A DNA stretch of 37,203 nucleotides from an uncultured Lachnospiraceae bacterium (GCA_947566705.1 CANOLA010000025.1:1-37203), one strand, 5' to 3'; shown: positions 1 through 9,899, counted from the stretch's first letter. Notes: generated by a model from the letters alone, not told the origin. A program made the numbers and translations.

Positions 1-93
1 TTCCTTTGGTTTAAAAAACATCTTAATTACTATACCATAAAACCTGCTTATTTCCGGCGTGCTAACTATATCCTTTCCATTCATAACGTTCTT

Positions 94-372
94 TTAATCA
101 ACATACCACCATTTGCCAGGAAATACAATTATTTTTTGTTCCGGATAGATTTCTCTGGCCAACGCAATTTTCCATGCTTCTTCCCAATCCCAGTGAATAC
201 TGCTCCTTTTTATAGGAAGAGCAGTGCATGAACCAAGTATAGCATAAACCTGAATCCGTGAGCCTAACCTCAAAACTATTTTGGATAAAACTGTTTGATG
301 TAAATGAAAGCACAATGTCTGTTTTTTGCAAAACAATACCCAATAATCCTGTAAAAATGGCACGGTTTGCAA
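94..372 (-). other. Unassigned ORF fragment at the left edge
   Basis: An open frame of up to 92 codons ends in TAA at 94-96. The last 50 residues (rich in Trp, ending FPGKWWYVD) look protein-like, but I do not recognise a family and no convincing ribosome site precedes the first ATG. A second frame (98-343) overlaps it on the same strand. It lies beside a transposase remnant and is probably the tail of a broken gene; a chance frame is also possible. Confidence 0.2.
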
Positions 373-423
373 GAGTTCCTTTATACAGAAACCCGCAGTT
401 CAGATATTCTGCTGTCGGATGCC

Positions 424-640
424 CTACAGGACAAAATCTTCAAAGGCATAGTATACATGTTGGAATACTTCCCGCCAGACATTACATTGCTCTTTCCCAG
501 TCCTGTGACCAGTTTTCGCGCGTGTTCCGTTATGTGGCACGCCATGTTGACCAGGTTATTGATCACCGTCCTGTGACTGCGGCGTTTTACCGTCCGTTTC
601 AGACGGGGATTTCTTTTCCCATTAGGCAAACTCACTTGTC
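424..640 (-). pseudogene. Decayed DDE transposase, C-terminal remnant
   Basis: The minus strand first reads a basic stretch (KRTVKRRSHRTVINNLVNMA, then CHITEHARKLVTGLGKSN). After a frameshift near 478 it continues in another frame as WREVFQHVYYAFEDFVL and a stop at 424-426. A basic helix followed by an aromatic tail is typical of the extreme C-terminus of DDE transposases of the IS1380/DDE group 1 kind. The family name is from memory and not certain. The piece is more GC-rich than its surroundings. The catalytic part is absent, so this is only a scar of an insertion sequence next to the NACHT gene. Confidence 0.5.
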
Positions 641-679
641 TATTTGTCCATTGAACTGCGTTGGCTTCAATGCGGAATT

Positions 680-3600
680 TTAGTATAGCTGAGCATTCTC
701 AATAATTCCGCCGCTCATCCGGACTAATTCCATTAAATCCGAATCTTCAAAGTGTGCATTGCGGAAATCTGCGTCAACAAGAAGAATATTAGGAATCAAT
801 CGTAAGGGCGGTTCTATATCCAACGAATTTACATTATCGATGTATAAACCTCCCTCTGCTGTGATATACGCTATTTTAGAATCTGATGAAAAAAACAAAG
901 CATATAGGATAGCCTTTGAGGGCAAAGGAATATACTTTTTATCAATCTTTTCTATGATGCCTTCTTCATCAGATCTGATTGTCAGAAGACAAAGAGTGTT
1001 TTCTCCATCTGTATCAACTTTTCCAGCTAAAATATGGTGTCCATCATTTGAAATGGCTACATAATTCCAAAAAGCTTCTTCCATCTTAATTTTGCAACGA
1101 CTGCGATGGCAGAAATCTTTCAGCTTCCAATAAAAAAGATAACCATCACTTGAAATACTTACCATGAACTGCCTATCTCCAGAAATTGCAAGTTCCATTA
1201 TATCCTCCATGCGAAACTCTGTCCCTTCCAATCTTGTCCCTTCCGGAATTTTCCATCGGTAAATTATCCCATTCGTTGCACCACCTAGCAGAAAATCGTC
1301 TGAAAGAAATACCAGTGACAAAATTCGAATTTTCTCTTCCAAAGAAATCGAAAAAAGGGAACTAAAGTTCGTTGTGTCCCAACCATATACATGGGAATCA
1401 TCGCAAGCACAGCAAAAAACAGTCCCTTTCGGAGAAAATACCAGATCTTTAATAGTATCGGATAATTTAATTGGTTCGTTTTTATTATTAAGAGATTCCA
1501 CATCCCAAAAATTCAGTATATTATCTATCCCTGCTGTAACAAGCAATTTTTTATCGGGCGATATCGCCAATTGAGATATAGACACATTGAGCAGTTTTTC
1601 ACATCGAAAACATCGCCGTTGTTCAATATTCCACCATGTCAAATAACCATTACCAAACGCACATAAAAAAGTTGTATCTGAAAGCATAACAAACTTTTTC
1701 AATTCTCCATCAGCCGCCTTAATAATACAAAACGGCTCATCTTTATATTCAGCTTCTGTCTCTGGTTCTTTCGCACTCCAAACAAGCAGAGAACTATCAT
1801 CTAAACCGCAAAGAATCTTTTGTCCGTCTATTGAAAATGATATCAGTATACACTGCTTATCACGTAAATCTTCAGGAAATAAAGGCTCCTTATAGCTGCT
1901 GCCATCAAAAGCATTTAGCAACTTTAACCCATCTTTCCCATAGGCAGCAAGCACCGTATTATCAGGAGAAAAAGCTGCTGCTTTCCACAAGATTCCTTCC
2001 TGTCCCCATTGCAGACTGGGTTCACAGTTATGGTTATTTGTGTTTATCCTAAAAACAGTTCCATCCTCAACTGCATACAATAGAGCCGTACCATGACGTT
2101 CGAAATTTATATCGAGCACTTTTCCTCCTGCCTTTTGCATCCCTAACAACTGCGAATTCCCAGCTCCCCCAATCCGCCACAGCAACAAGATATCTTTCCC
2201 TACCAGAGCAGATAAATACCGTCCACTATCATCGAATCGAAGCATCTTGACCTTTTCATTTGGGACTTCTTCGTTGGCAGGAATTTCTCGCAAAAATTCG
2301 CCTGTATCGCTGCATAGGAAAACCTTTCCCGTTTTATCACCGACTGCTAAAAATGAATCGTTCGGAGAAAATGTTACTGCAGACAGCTCTTCGTTTGCCT
2401 CATATGCCTCAGGTGCCTCGTCCAATTGAGGTGTAAGATAAATCAGCAGTTTTTTATCATGTGATGTTGTGGCAAATTTTGATCCATCCCAAGATGTAGC
2501 AATGCATGTAATTCCAGAGTCATGTGACTTCCATTGCCTCTGGCTCTCGCCTGTTCTAACATTCCATAGCCTAAGGTCTCGTCCAGCACTTAGGAAAAAA
2601 TCACTGCTTTTATGCCCTGACACAGGTAGCCATGTTAGAAAGCTGAGCGTACTATCGTGGTTTTGCGGCAACAATGTCCTGCGGCTAATCTTTGCTCCCC
2701 GAAAACAAATTTCATTCGAATATAAATTTCGATTTTGCAAGGAAACAAACCTTAAGTCCTGCTCACTAAAATCTAACTTGGAAAGTTTCTTCTCTTTTCG
2801 CCGATACAATTCCAGCAAATGGAACATGGTAAAACTATTGTTGTGCGCTTGGACTCCACGTTGATTCCACCAGAATTTATTAAACTGTGCAGGTGTGACA
2901 AAAGTATCTAATAAGTCCAACACTTCTGAATTTGCTGCATAGGAGCACCAGGAATGGCAATCCTCCGGAGTCTTTTGTGCACCATATTTTGATAGCTGAC
3001 TGCGCATATATAGTGCAGCATAACAATCTCGAAACTTTTGATGAATAAAATGAACTAATCCGACATCAGTTACATTATCACGCTCTTCTTGTCTCCCATT
3101 ATATAATAGAAGCGTTTCATCACAAAGAATATGTCGAATTTGTTCCGTGTTCCACTGCCAATCTACAGCAGACAATTGCTCTTGCAGATTCTTCAAATAA
3201 GGACTGTCCAACCACCATATCGAATAATTTTCTCCAGCCTTATCCAGAAGATCCGCCAACTCCTTCTGGGTCAATGTATACAACTGTCCCTGCTCCATAT
3301 TCCATCCGACCCAGGATGCGGCATAATTAATTGCAATAAAATAGCTGTAAGGATCGCTTCCTTTCTGACAAACAAATTTTCCAACCTGGCACTGTAGAAA
3401 ATTCCAAATTACAGCCGCCTGAGAACTATGTTCCGCTCCTGAGATAAATTCAATTCCAGGCATGCGAACAAACTGCTTCTTTTGACCGGCTGTGTTCACA
3501 TAGAGCACCAACATCAAAGGATTACTAATCGTTTGCCAAATAGAATCCTCTGCATCTGGCAATGCAATCCCACAAGTACGCAGGTAGGTTTCAATTTGAG

Positions 3601-4438
3601 ACTTTGGGAGAGGCATTACATCCAGATATGATAATAAACTATTCCATTCAACATTTTTGTCGGCATACTCACGCCCTGCCATAACAATCTGGGCGCCCGG
3701 AAGAGACATCCACTTTTGTTTAATCTCTACTCTAAGAAGGTCTGTAAACCAATCTTGTTCAATTTTTTCCTCCCTGACTTCATTCAAACCATCAAGGAAT
3801 ACAACAAGGGATGGTTGTCCATTTTTTTCCCCATTATAACAAGCCTGATACAAACTCTCCCAGAGCATTGAGTTACGATTAAGTATATATTCCCGAATAT
3901 ATTTTTCAATACTACCGTCTTCTGGCTTTAAATCATGCATCGGGATATAAATTGCCAAAATTTTATGTTCTATTAAAGTCCGGGCTGTCTGCTGCATTGC
4001 AATCGTTTTTCCGCATCCGCCCGCACCTACCAGCATATAGTGTAAACGTTCAGAACGCTCCCAGTCTTCCTTTAGACATTGCCAAAGTGGTGTCCTTTTA
4101 TCTGTGCTTACACCCTGAAATGAAGTCTCACACCTCATCCCCTTCAAACCCGGGTATAATTCAGCCGTTATTTTTTCCAAATGATAACCACCACTATTCT
4201 GCAAAATGTTCTCAAGCTGTTTACTTAAAATACCCAGCAACTCTTTTTTGACACGCATATCAGGAATAATTAAAAGTCCTGCCAATACAATCAAAATGAT
4301 AAAAAAAAACAGTTTTATATAACAAGGTACATCTATATCCACAATTTGCAAAGTAGCCCCAATCAATACTGGTAAAATAGTTAACATAGTAGTTCGAAAG
4401 TCTTTATTATTAAACATCTTTTGCATATTAATCTCCAT
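680..4438 (-). CDS. Membrane-anchored NACHT-WD40 STAND NTPase
   Basis: A 1252-residue protein when started at the ATG at 4438; the ATG at 4426 has an even better GGAG spacing of six bases, and the frame is open back to 4495. Residues about 18-32 and 39-58 are hydrophobic and form two likely membrane segments. A NACHT-type P-loop NTPase follows, with Walker A GAGGCGKT at about 138-145 and Walker B VVFLDGLNEV at about 212-221. A pentapeptide-like linker (DFSEQDLRFVSLQNRNL) leads into a long beta-propeller region with repeated WD40-like endings (LRLWNVRTG, LNFWDVES, VYGWDTTN). The protein ends with a short DFRNAHFEDSDL tail. STAND proteins of this type bind a trigger with the C-terminal repeats, oligomerise through NACHT and activate an N-terminal effector. 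Related bacterial NACHT proteins include anti-phage systems. Here the effector would be the membrane segments; that function is inferred. A hairpin (CCACC/GGTGG) overlaps the start region. It stands alone between insertion-sequence remnants. Confidence 0.85.
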   Translation of the reverse strand: MEINMQKMFNNKDFRTTMLTILPVLIGATLQIVDIDVPCYIKLFFFIILIVLAGLLIIPDMRVKKELLGILSKQLENILQNSGGYHLEKITAELYPGLKGMRCETSFQGVSTDKRTPLWQCLKEDWERSERLHYMLVGAGGCGKTIAMQQTARTLIEHKILAIYIPMHDLKPEDGSIEKYIREYILNRNSMLWESLYQACYNGEKNGQPSLVVFLDGLNEVREEKIEQDWFTDLLRVEIKQKWMSLPGAQIVMAGREYADKNVEWNSLLSYLDVMPLPKSQIETYLRTCGIALPDAEDSIWQTISNPLMLVLYVNTAGQKKQFVRMPGIEFISGAEHSSQAAVIWNFLQCQVGKFVCQKGSDPYSYFIAINYAASWVGWNMEQGQLYTLTQKELADLLDKAGENYSIWWLDSPYLKNLQEQLSAVDWQWNTEQIRHILCDETLLLYNGRQEERDNVTDVGLVHFIHQKFRDCYAALYMRSQLSKYGAQKTPEDCHSWCSYAANSEVLDLLDTFVTPAQFNKFWWNQRGVQAHNNSFTMFHLLELYRRKEKKLSKLDFSEQDLRFVSLQNRNLYSNEICFRGAKISRRTLLPQNHDSTLSFLTWLPVSGHKSSDFFLSAGRDLRLWNVRTGESQRQWKSHDSGITCIATSWDGSKFATTSHDKKLLIYLTPQLDEAPEAYEANEELSAVTFSPNDSFLAVGDKTGKVFLCSDTGEFLREIPANEEVPNEKVKMLRFDDSGRYLSALVGKDILLLWRIGGAGNSQLLGMQKAGGKVLDINFERHGTALLYAVEDGTVFRINTNNHNCEPSLQWGQEGILWKAAAFSPDNTVLAAYGKDGLKLLNAFDGSSYKEPLFPEDLRDKQCILISFSIDGQKILCGLDDSSLLVWSAKEPETEAEYKDEPFCIIKAADGELKKFVMLSDTTFLCAFGNGYLTWWNIEQRRCFRCEKLLNVSISQLAISPDKKLLVTAGIDNILNFWDVESLNNKNEPIKLSDTIKDLVFSPKGTVFCCACDDSHVYGWDTTNFSSLFSISLEEKIRILSLVFLSDDFLLGGATNGIIYRWKIPEGTRLEGTEFRMEDIMELAISGDRQFMVSISSDGYLFYWKLKDFCHRSRCKIKMEEAFWNYVAISNDGHHILAGKVDTDGENTLCLLTIRSDEEGIIEKIDKKYIPLPSKAILYALFFSSDSKIAYITAEGGLYIDNVNSLDIEPPLRLIPNILLVDADFRNAHFEDSDLMELVRMSGGIIENAQLY

Positions 4439-4646
4439 TCCGCCACCTTCGGCTGGTGGTACAAATAGTAATAAAAGTGTTCCAACGCTCCACATTGTGC
4501 TGTAAAATGGCTTGTAAGAAGCTACACTTCAAAGCACGAAAGGAGGAGTTGTAATAACTTTCTTCGTTTTAGACAGTATATTAATCAGTGTAAGTTCTGT
4601 CTTTTCAAGCACAAATAAGTGGTACTACGAGTCCGCACACTAAGAA

Positions 4647-4916
4647 TTGTTCAAACGCCATAATTTAATTGTGTGGCAGTTCAGTCAATGCCTTCTTGAC
4701 AACGATTGCCATGATGTCTGTAATGTTGCATTGGCTTCTGTTGTTTCCGATATCTTTGAGAAGTCATCCACATCCATTATTGACTATCTGCTTGAACAAC
4801 CAGGTGCATCCATTAACCGCGAAGAAATCGCATCCAAACTTCTAAGGACCCTCAAATTCAAAGAAGATGCTGTCCAATCATCTTTTGACACGCGTTTCAC
4901 ACGTATTCTTCCTTGA
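4647..4916 (+). pseudogene. IS110-like transposase fragment
   Basis: A plus-strand frame of 89 codons, one of very few plausible rightward coding stretches here. The segment VVSDIFEKSSTSIIDYLLEQ resembles the middle of IS110-family transposases (pattern SDIFGKS-x-x-x-IIDYLL). The N-terminal RuvC-like DEDD part and the C-terminal domain are missing, so it cannot be functional. It lies upstream of the NACHT gene and touches an IS3-type fragment read from the other strand. The family call rests on one motif. Confidence 0.45.
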
Positions 4917-4917
4917 T

Positions 4918-5061
4918 TTAGTCCAAAATTGCAAAGAGGGTATATTTGAGTTTTTTGGCTTGTGGGCTTATCTGGCATTCTTCACGGAACTGTTTACACC
5001 ACGCAGAAATAGCAACTTTGGATACACCATATTCTGCCGTAATGCTTTTGTAAGTGTGTCC
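4918..5061 (-). pseudogene. IS3-type OrfA (helix-turn-helix) fragment
   Basis: The minus strand reads GHTYKSITAEYGVSKVAISA followed by WCKQFREECQISPQAKK and stops at 4918-4920. This matches the helix-turn-helix core of IS3-family OrfA transposases (pattern SITAEYGVS-x-x-x-IS-x-W-x-KQFREEC). A stop codon lies just upstream and the leucine-zipper part that normally follows is replaced by unrelated residues, so this is a truncated relic. Together with the IS110-like piece it separates the NACHT gene from the polysaccharide operon. Confidence 0.55.
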
Positions 5062-5145
5062 CTATTTGAAATGCATTGTTGCAATTCATATAAAAATTTT
5101 ATTTAAGACTTAACTTTTATTAGTCAATCTTTTAACATTTAAATT

Positions 5146-6894
5146 CTACTTTTCCATAACAATGCCTCGATTCTCCACCCTGAACACATGATCACAGGAT
5201 TCTATCGTTGAAAGTCTGTGCGCTATAATTATCATTGTCTTTTTCCCCTGCAGGTTATTTATGGACTCCATAATTGCAGATTCAGTATCATTATCAAGGG
5301 CGGATGTGGCCTCATCAAAAATAAGAATTTCCGGATTCCGGTATAATGCCCTTGCAATTCCTATGCGCTGTTTCTGCCCTCCGGAAAGCCGCATACCCCG
5401 CTCCCCGATTTCAGTATCCAGCCCGTCCGGCAGACTTCGTACAAAATCATCCAATGCAGCCTCTTTTAAGGAACGCCAGACATCATCCTCTGAAACTGCA
5501 TCTTCCGGTTCTCCAAAAGCCACATTTGCCCTGATGGTGTCATCCAGCATAAAAATCATCTGGGGAATATAGCCAATCTGTCCAAGCCACCCCTGTAAGT
5601 CCAGCCGGATATCAACACCATCTGTTTTCACCTTTCCCTTCTGTGGCTGCAGCAGCCCCAGAATAATATCAACAGCGGTCGTTTTGCCCGCACCTGATGC
5701 CCCGACAATACCTATTGATTCACCTTTATATATTTTCATGCTGGAATCCGTCAAAACATCCTCCCCTGTATTCGGATAGTGGTAACTGATATCCTCGAAT
5801 TCAAGTTGCTTTTTTAATACCCCAACAGAAGTTTCTGCTTCCATGGAATCCTCCGGCATAATTTTTTCAACTTTTTCCATATCCTCCAGATTTTCAATCA
5901 TTTTATCAAGCATTGGTTCATTATATGTAACCTGCGCCAGTGCCGAGGAAATCCGGTTGACTGAAGGTAGAAGCCTGATTGCTGCCATCGCAACAGCCGT
6001 AAGTATAGGAATAACTGTTTCTAACTCTGTCCCATTGTATATCAGTACTGCAACGGCAATGAACATCGCAGCCATACAGATTCCTTCTATCAGGAATCTG
6101 GGAAACTGGCTTAATGTCTGATTCCAGCGGAGTGACCTTATATACATCTGTCCGTAAGCATTATAATTATTTTCAAAAAATTCCTCCCTGTTCATTACTT
6201 TCAGTTCCTTGATTCCCTGAACTGACTGAAGCAGCCACTTATTCATTCCTGCTGATGAATTTTGCAAATCCACTCCGGCCTGTCTGAGTACAGGCTTGAT
6301 AAAGAAATTTATAATGAGTACCAGAGCAATTAAAAGAACCGCTATACTGACTGTTAAAACCGGTGTCATAATAAAAATGCTGGCTACAAGCATTAAGGAA
6401 ACCACAAGTTCCGTAAACAGCGATAACATTGTCATCAGCAGGGAAAACGCATTAACTGTGTCCGTATTTACAATCCGCATAATTTCACCCGAATTTAATT
6501 CCAGAAAATATTCATATGGTCTTCGGATAATTGTTTCCAACAGTTTCCTCTGCATGGCAAACATATTACCGTATACAAACCGGCTTTGTATATGATACTG
6601 AAACATCAGGTATCCATTCTTAACGATATACAAAATTGCCAAAATAACTGCCAGAAAAACGATAAAATCCTTTGTCGAATGTAAATTCAGTACCTCGCAG
6701 ATTTTTTTCACATACCATTTTGCCATAATCTTATCCGGATTCATCACGACATCCATAAAAGGAAGCATAAGGGATACGGAGCATGTTTCCAGCAGGCCTC
6801 CTATGATCATCAGAATTGCAAGCTGGAATATACGGAGTTTCTGGTGTGATGATAAAATTGATTTAAATTTTTTTATAATTTTAATAACTGACAT
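5146..6894 (-). CDS. PglK-like ABC transporter (probable lipid-linked glycan flippase)
   Basis: A 582-residue fused permease-ATPase. About six hydrophobic segments span residues 20-310. The ATPase domain has Walker A GASGAGKT at 398-405, the signature LSGGQKQR at 503-510, Walker B ILIFDE at 523-528 with the D-loop SALD, and the H-loop AHRLS. The length and domain order match homodimeric exporters, including PglK, which flips lipid-linked oligosaccharide in Campylobacter. This is the last gene of the polysaccharide operon and no Wzx-type flippase is visible in the window, so a flippase role is the best inference; export of another lipid cannot be excluded. It follows rfbA after 26 bases. The Shine-Dalgarno site (AAGGA) is spaced rather far from the ATG. 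No clear intrinsic terminator follows the stop. Confidence 0.85.
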   Translation of the reverse strand: MSVIKIIKKFKSILSSHQKLRIFQLAILMIIGGLLETCSVSLMLPFMDVVMNPDKIMAKWYVKKICEVLNLHSTKDFIVFLAVILAILYIVKNGYLMFQYHIQSRFVYGNMFAMQRKLLETIIRRPYEYFLELNSGEIMRIVNTDTVNAFSLLMTMLSLFTELVVSLMLVASIFIMTPVLTVSIAVLLIALVLIINFFIKPVLRQAGVDLQNSSAGMNKWLLQSVQGIKELKVMNREEFFENNYNAYGQMYIRSLRWNQTLSQFPRFLIEGICMAAMFIAVAVLIYNGTELETVIPILTAVAMAAIRLLPSVNRISSALAQVTYNEPMLDKMIENLEDMEKVEKIMPEDSMEAETSVGVLKKQLEFEDISYHYPNTGEDVLTDSSMKIYKGESIGIVGASGAGKTTAVDIILGLLQPQKGKVKTDGVDIRLDLQGWLGQIGYIPQMIFMLDDTIRANVAFGEPEDAVSEDDVWRSLKEAALDDFVRSLPDGLDTEIGERGMRLSGGQKQRIGIARALYRNPEILIFDEATSALDNDTESAIMESINNLQGKKTMIIIAHRLSTIESCDHVFRVENRGIVMEK

Positions 6895-6920
6895 TTTTTG
6901 ATTACATTCCTTATTTTTTA

Positions 6921-7805
6921 CTAATACATTATCTTTTTGTCTGCAACCCTCATCAGATGCTCCCCATAAGGTGAATTGTTATACATTTCCGCTGATTCAA
7001 TCAGTTGTTTCTTTGTAATCCATTTCTCCAAGTACGCAATTTCCTCCGGTGCTGAAATCACCATTCCTTGTCGTTTCTGTATAGTCTGAACAAATAGTGC
7101 TGCATCCATTAGGCTGTCCATTGTTCCTGTATCAAGCCATGCAAATCCTCTCCCCAAAATCTGAACCTTCAGACGCTGCCCGTTCAGATACAGCCGGTTC
7201 AAATCCGTAATCTCCAGCTCATTACGGGCAGATGGCATTACCTTTTTAGCCATTGTACTAACACCAGGCGGATAAAAATATAATCCGGTAATACAGTAAT
7301 TTGACTTTGGCTGTTCCGGCTTTTCTTCCACTGAAATAACATTTCTGTTTTGGTCAAACTCCACGATGCCAAATCTTTCTGGATCTGTCACATAATAACC
7401 AAAAATAGTAGCATTTCCCTCTTCTGTATTCTTTACAGCTTCTGCAAGATTTCGTCTGAACCAGCCTCCGTAAAAAATATTATCGCCAAGAATCATAGCA
7501 CAAGCAGCGTCTCCAATAAAATCCTCTGCAATCAGAAATGCCTGGGCAAGACCATCTGGAGATTTCTGTACCGTATAACTTAAGCTTATGCCAAAATGAC
7601 TGCCGTCGCCCAGCAGTTCTTTGAATCTAGGTGTATCCTCCGGAGTGGAAATAATCAGGATTTCACGTACGCCTGCCAGCATCAGGGTGGACAGCGGATA
7701 ATAAATCATCGGTTTGTCATAAACCGGAAGCAACTGTTTTGATGTCACCCGTGTGAGTGGATACAGTCTTGTCCCTGATCCTCCGGCAAGTATAATACCT
7801 TTCAT
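6921..7805 (-). CDS. rfbA: Glucose-1-phosphate thymidylyltransferase (RmlA/RfbA)
   Basis: A 294-residue enzyme of the usual family length. It joins dTTP and glucose-1-phosphate to give dTDP-glucose, the entry to dTDP-6-deoxysugars, in the cytoplasm. The N-terminus carries the nucleotidyltransferase signature [11 protein letters not shown], then [17 protein letters not shown]. Further family motifs are [27 protein letters not shown] and the late [13 protein letters not shown] ribosome site sits eight bases before the ATG. It is directly downstream of a sugar aminotransferase and an acetyltransferase, which suggests that its product feeds a dTDP-amino-dideoxyhexose. The next enzyme needed, dTDP-glucose 4,6-dehydratase (RmlB), is not in the window. 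Confidence 0.95.
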   Translation of the reverse strand: MKGIILAGGSGTRLYPLTRVTSKQLLPVYDKPMIYYPLSTLMLAGVREILIISTPEDTPRFKELLGDGSHFGISLSYTVQKSPDGLAQAFLIAEDFIGDAACAMILGDNIFYGGWFRRNLAEAVKNTEEGNATIFGYYVTDPERFGIVEFDQNRNVISVEEKPEQPKSNYCITGLYFYPPGVSTMAKKVMPSARNELEITDLNRLYLNGQRLKVQILGRGFAWLDTGTMDSLMDAALFVQTIQKRQGMVISAPEEIAYLEKWITKKQLIESAEMYNNSPYGEHLMRVADKKIMY

Positions 7806-7815
7806 TTTAAAAACC

Positions 7816-8913
7816 TCATTTCAGAATAATGTCGCAGATACGATCCACCTCTTCTAGTGAAAGGTCTGCATACAGCGGCAGTGTCAGAACTCTCAGTGCA
7901 AGGTACTGTGCAACCGGCGTTTTTTCCGCCCCGGCTGTCGGATAACTCCTGTAACATTCAAAACTGTTCGTAAGCGGGAAAAAATATTTCCTGGCTGATA
8001 TGCCATGCTGCTGAAGCCGTATATACACCTCATTACGTGTGTATTTGTAATCTTCAAATATAACCGGAAAATAGGCATAATTGAGTTCTGTGTCTTCTTG
8101 TACTGCATTCAGTCTTATCCCCTCCACGCCTTCCAGTCTTTCACGGTATTTTTCCACCACTTTTTTTCTCTTTGCAATCTCGCTGTCAATATGCCTCAGG
8201 TTGCAGATTCCCATTGCTGCACAGAACTCATTCATTTTGGCATTTGCCCCTACTGCTGCAACCTCTTCCTCACCGTGAATACCAAAATTCTTCAGATCCC
8301 AGAGTACTCTCCCAAGTTCTCTGTCCTGAAAGCAGACTGAACCGCCCTCAATAGAATGAAACACTTTGGTTGCATGAAAGCTAAAAATGGAAGCATCTCC
8401 ATATCGTCCAATCCCCTTGCCTTTATAGGTTTCACCAAAGGCATGTGCCGCATCGTAAATAACCTTCAGACCATATTTTCTGGCAATCCTCTCTATTTCT
8501 TCCACATTGCATATATTTCCATACACGTGTACCGGCAGGATTGCGCAGGTACGGTCCGTAACCAGAGATTCAAGTTTCTCCACATCCAACGTGTATGTAA
8601 CCGGGTCTATGTCACAGAATACCGGTACAAGGTTGTTTCTGACTATTGCGTGGGTTGTCGAGGCAAAAGTAAAAGGGGTGGTAATAACCTCCCCCTGTAA
8701 ATTCATTGCCTGCAGCACCATTTCCAGCGCCATGTGCCCGTTGACCAGCAAATCAATATGTTCCACGCCAAGGTATTCTTTTAGCATGTGCCGAAATTCG
8801 TTATGCTTCGGTCCCATATTTGTTAGCCAGTGGCTGTCCCACAGTTCTTTGATTTCGTTTATATATTCATCCATGGGCGGCATGGATGAACGCGTCACCA
8901 GTATTCTGTCCAT
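7816..8913 (-). CDS. vioA: DegT/DnrJ/EryC1 sugar aminotransferase, VioA-like
   Basis: A 365-residue PLP-dependent aminotransferase. Start chosen at the ATG at 8913, preceded by GGAG at good spacing; a GTG at 8922 overlapping the upstream stop is the alternative. The PLP lysine is in [14 protein letters not shown], the aspartate in [10 protein letters not shown], and the N-terminus has WLTNMGPKH. The combination [30 protein letters not shown] and YDAAHAFG is close to what I recall of VioA, which converts dTDP-4-keto-6-deoxyglucose to dTDP-4-amino-4,6-dideoxyglucose (viosamine, Qui4N). WecE (Fuc4N) or FdtB/QdtB (3-amino) specificity is possible. The neighbours rfbA and a hexapeptide acetyltransferase support a dTDP-N-acylamino-dideoxyhexose pathway. 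Confidence 0.85.
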   Translation of the reverse strand: MDRILVTRSSMPPMDEYINEIKELWDSHWLTNMGPKHNEFRHMLKEYLGVEHIDLLVNGHMALEMVLQAMNLQGEVITTPFTFASTTHAIVRNNLVPVFCDIDPVTYTLDVEKLESLVTDRTCAILPVHVYGNICNVEEIERIARKYGLKVIYDAAHAFGETYKGKGIGRYGDASIFSFHATKVFHSIEGGSVCFQDRELGRVLWDLKNFGIHGEEEVAAVGANAKMNEFCAAMGICNLRHIDSEIAKRKKVVEKYRERLEGVEGIRLNAVQEDTELNYAYFPVIFEDYKYTRNEVYIRLQQHGISARKYFFPLTNSFECYRSYPTAGAEKTPVAQYLALRVLTLPLYADLSLEEVDRICDIILK

Positions 8914-8918
8914 ATATC

Positions 8919-9512
8919 TCACTCTCCATGTATATAGGTGCTTTCCTTTTCAATTTCCAGTAATTTTTCTTTTAATTCTAAACAAACATTATTCCTTTCT
9001 TTAATCCTTTTGCACGGAATACCAGCGTATATCCCCCAAGGCTTCAAACTTTCTTTGACCAGGGACATACTGCCAACTGCTGTTCCCTCTCCTATCACCA
9101 CAGAGGGCAGAACTGTACAGCCGCTTCCTAATAAGGCACATTCCTCCAAGATTACCTGTCCCCCGCTAACTCCCCGATACTCGTCTGGTATTACCGGTCC
9201 AATTAAATGTGCACCGGAATAATCATCATTAATGGCAAATATTGTACACCTGACTGAGCAACATGCAAAATCACTGATGACAATTCCTGCTTTCCCTGCA
9301 AACAATGCACTATACGCCGATATATGAGAATGGTTCCCTATGGTAATATTCCCACTAAGAATACAGAAATCATCAATGCGAACATGACTTCCAAGTGAAA
9401 TATTCTCAGCCCCGTAAATGCTGGCTTTCCTACTGACTAATACATTTTCTGTTCCAATTTTCTTAAATCCAATCTTCTTTAATTCTTCAGCAGAATAAAA
9501 ACTGTTAGTCAT
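8919..9512 (-). CDS. Left-handed beta-helix (hexapeptide) acyltransferase, VioB-like
   Basis: A 197-residue protein starting at the ATG at 9512, which overlaps the preceding stop by four bases (ATGA); the frame is open back to 9575. Hexapeptide-type repeats run through the middle (ISLGSHVRIDDFCILSG, ITIGNHSHISAYSALFAG, CALLGSGCTVLPSVVIGEG), with the family ending WGIYAGIPCKRIKER. Because it is coupled to the VioA-like aminotransferase, it probably acetylates or otherwise acylates the new 4-amino group of the dTDP-sugar; that substrate is inferred. A second, frameshifted copy of the same family lies at 12950-13558 beside the WecF-like glycosyltransferase, indicating duplication or replacement within the locus. 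Confidence 0.85.
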   Translation of the reverse strand: MTNSFYSAEELKKIGFKKIGTENVLVSRKASIYGAENISLGSHVRIDDFCILSGNITIGNHSHISAYSALFAGKAGIVISDFACCSVRCTIFAINDDYSGAHLIGPVIPDEYRGVSGGQVILEECALLGSGCTVLPSVVIGEGTAVGSMSLVKESLKPWGIYAGIPCKRIKERNNVCLELKEKLLEIEKESTYIHGE

Positions 9513-9757
9513 TCCTTCTCGTTTTCCTTTTCTAAATAAAATATTACTGGTCTCCACTTCCAGCCTTCTCCCCACCGGAGATACGGTTTTTCAAATAATA
9601 ATATTCTAACCTGGTCAATAACAACTCCCACAACAAATATACCAGCCACACTTAACAATGCATGAAGCAAAAGCAGTTTACTTCCATACATTGCTGTAAC
9701 ATGGAGCAAATTATTCCACAACCACTGTACCAGATTTGGAAACAAAAAATGGGTCAT
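9509..9757 (-). pseudogene. C-terminal fragment of a membrane acyltransferase (family 3-like)
   Basis: Only 82 codons. The residues ALLSVAGIFVVGVVIDQVR followed by ILLFEKPYLR look like the last membrane helix and exit motif (E-K/R-P-x-L/F) of acyltransferase-3 (OafA-type) O-acetyltransferases, which normally have about 350 residues and ten helices. The rest is missing: an in-frame TGA lies five codons before the ATG. Its stop overlaps the start of the acyltransferase gene by four bases, so it may survive only as a translational lead-in. A sequence resembling the end of an ISL3-type element lies just upstream (9797-9815), a possible cause of the truncation. The family call is tentative. Confidence 0.45.
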
Positions 9758-9899
9758 AGCTGTGTCCTGTCACGCTACTGGCAAACCACATTTTTAGCTA
9801 TTTTGACAGAGGAACCCTAAAAATGAGAACCGCCTAATAACAATATTTTTTTCATGTCTTACCACCTTTATTTTCCACATACAGTTTCCTGTATATCTA

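Noticed and set aside
9737-9757. The plus strand here closely resembles a common cloning-vector primer site (GGTCATAGCTG...TCCTGT).
   Set aside because: The match has a mismatch and stops abruptly; the flanks are unrelated to vector and the coding frame continues, so contamination is unlikely.
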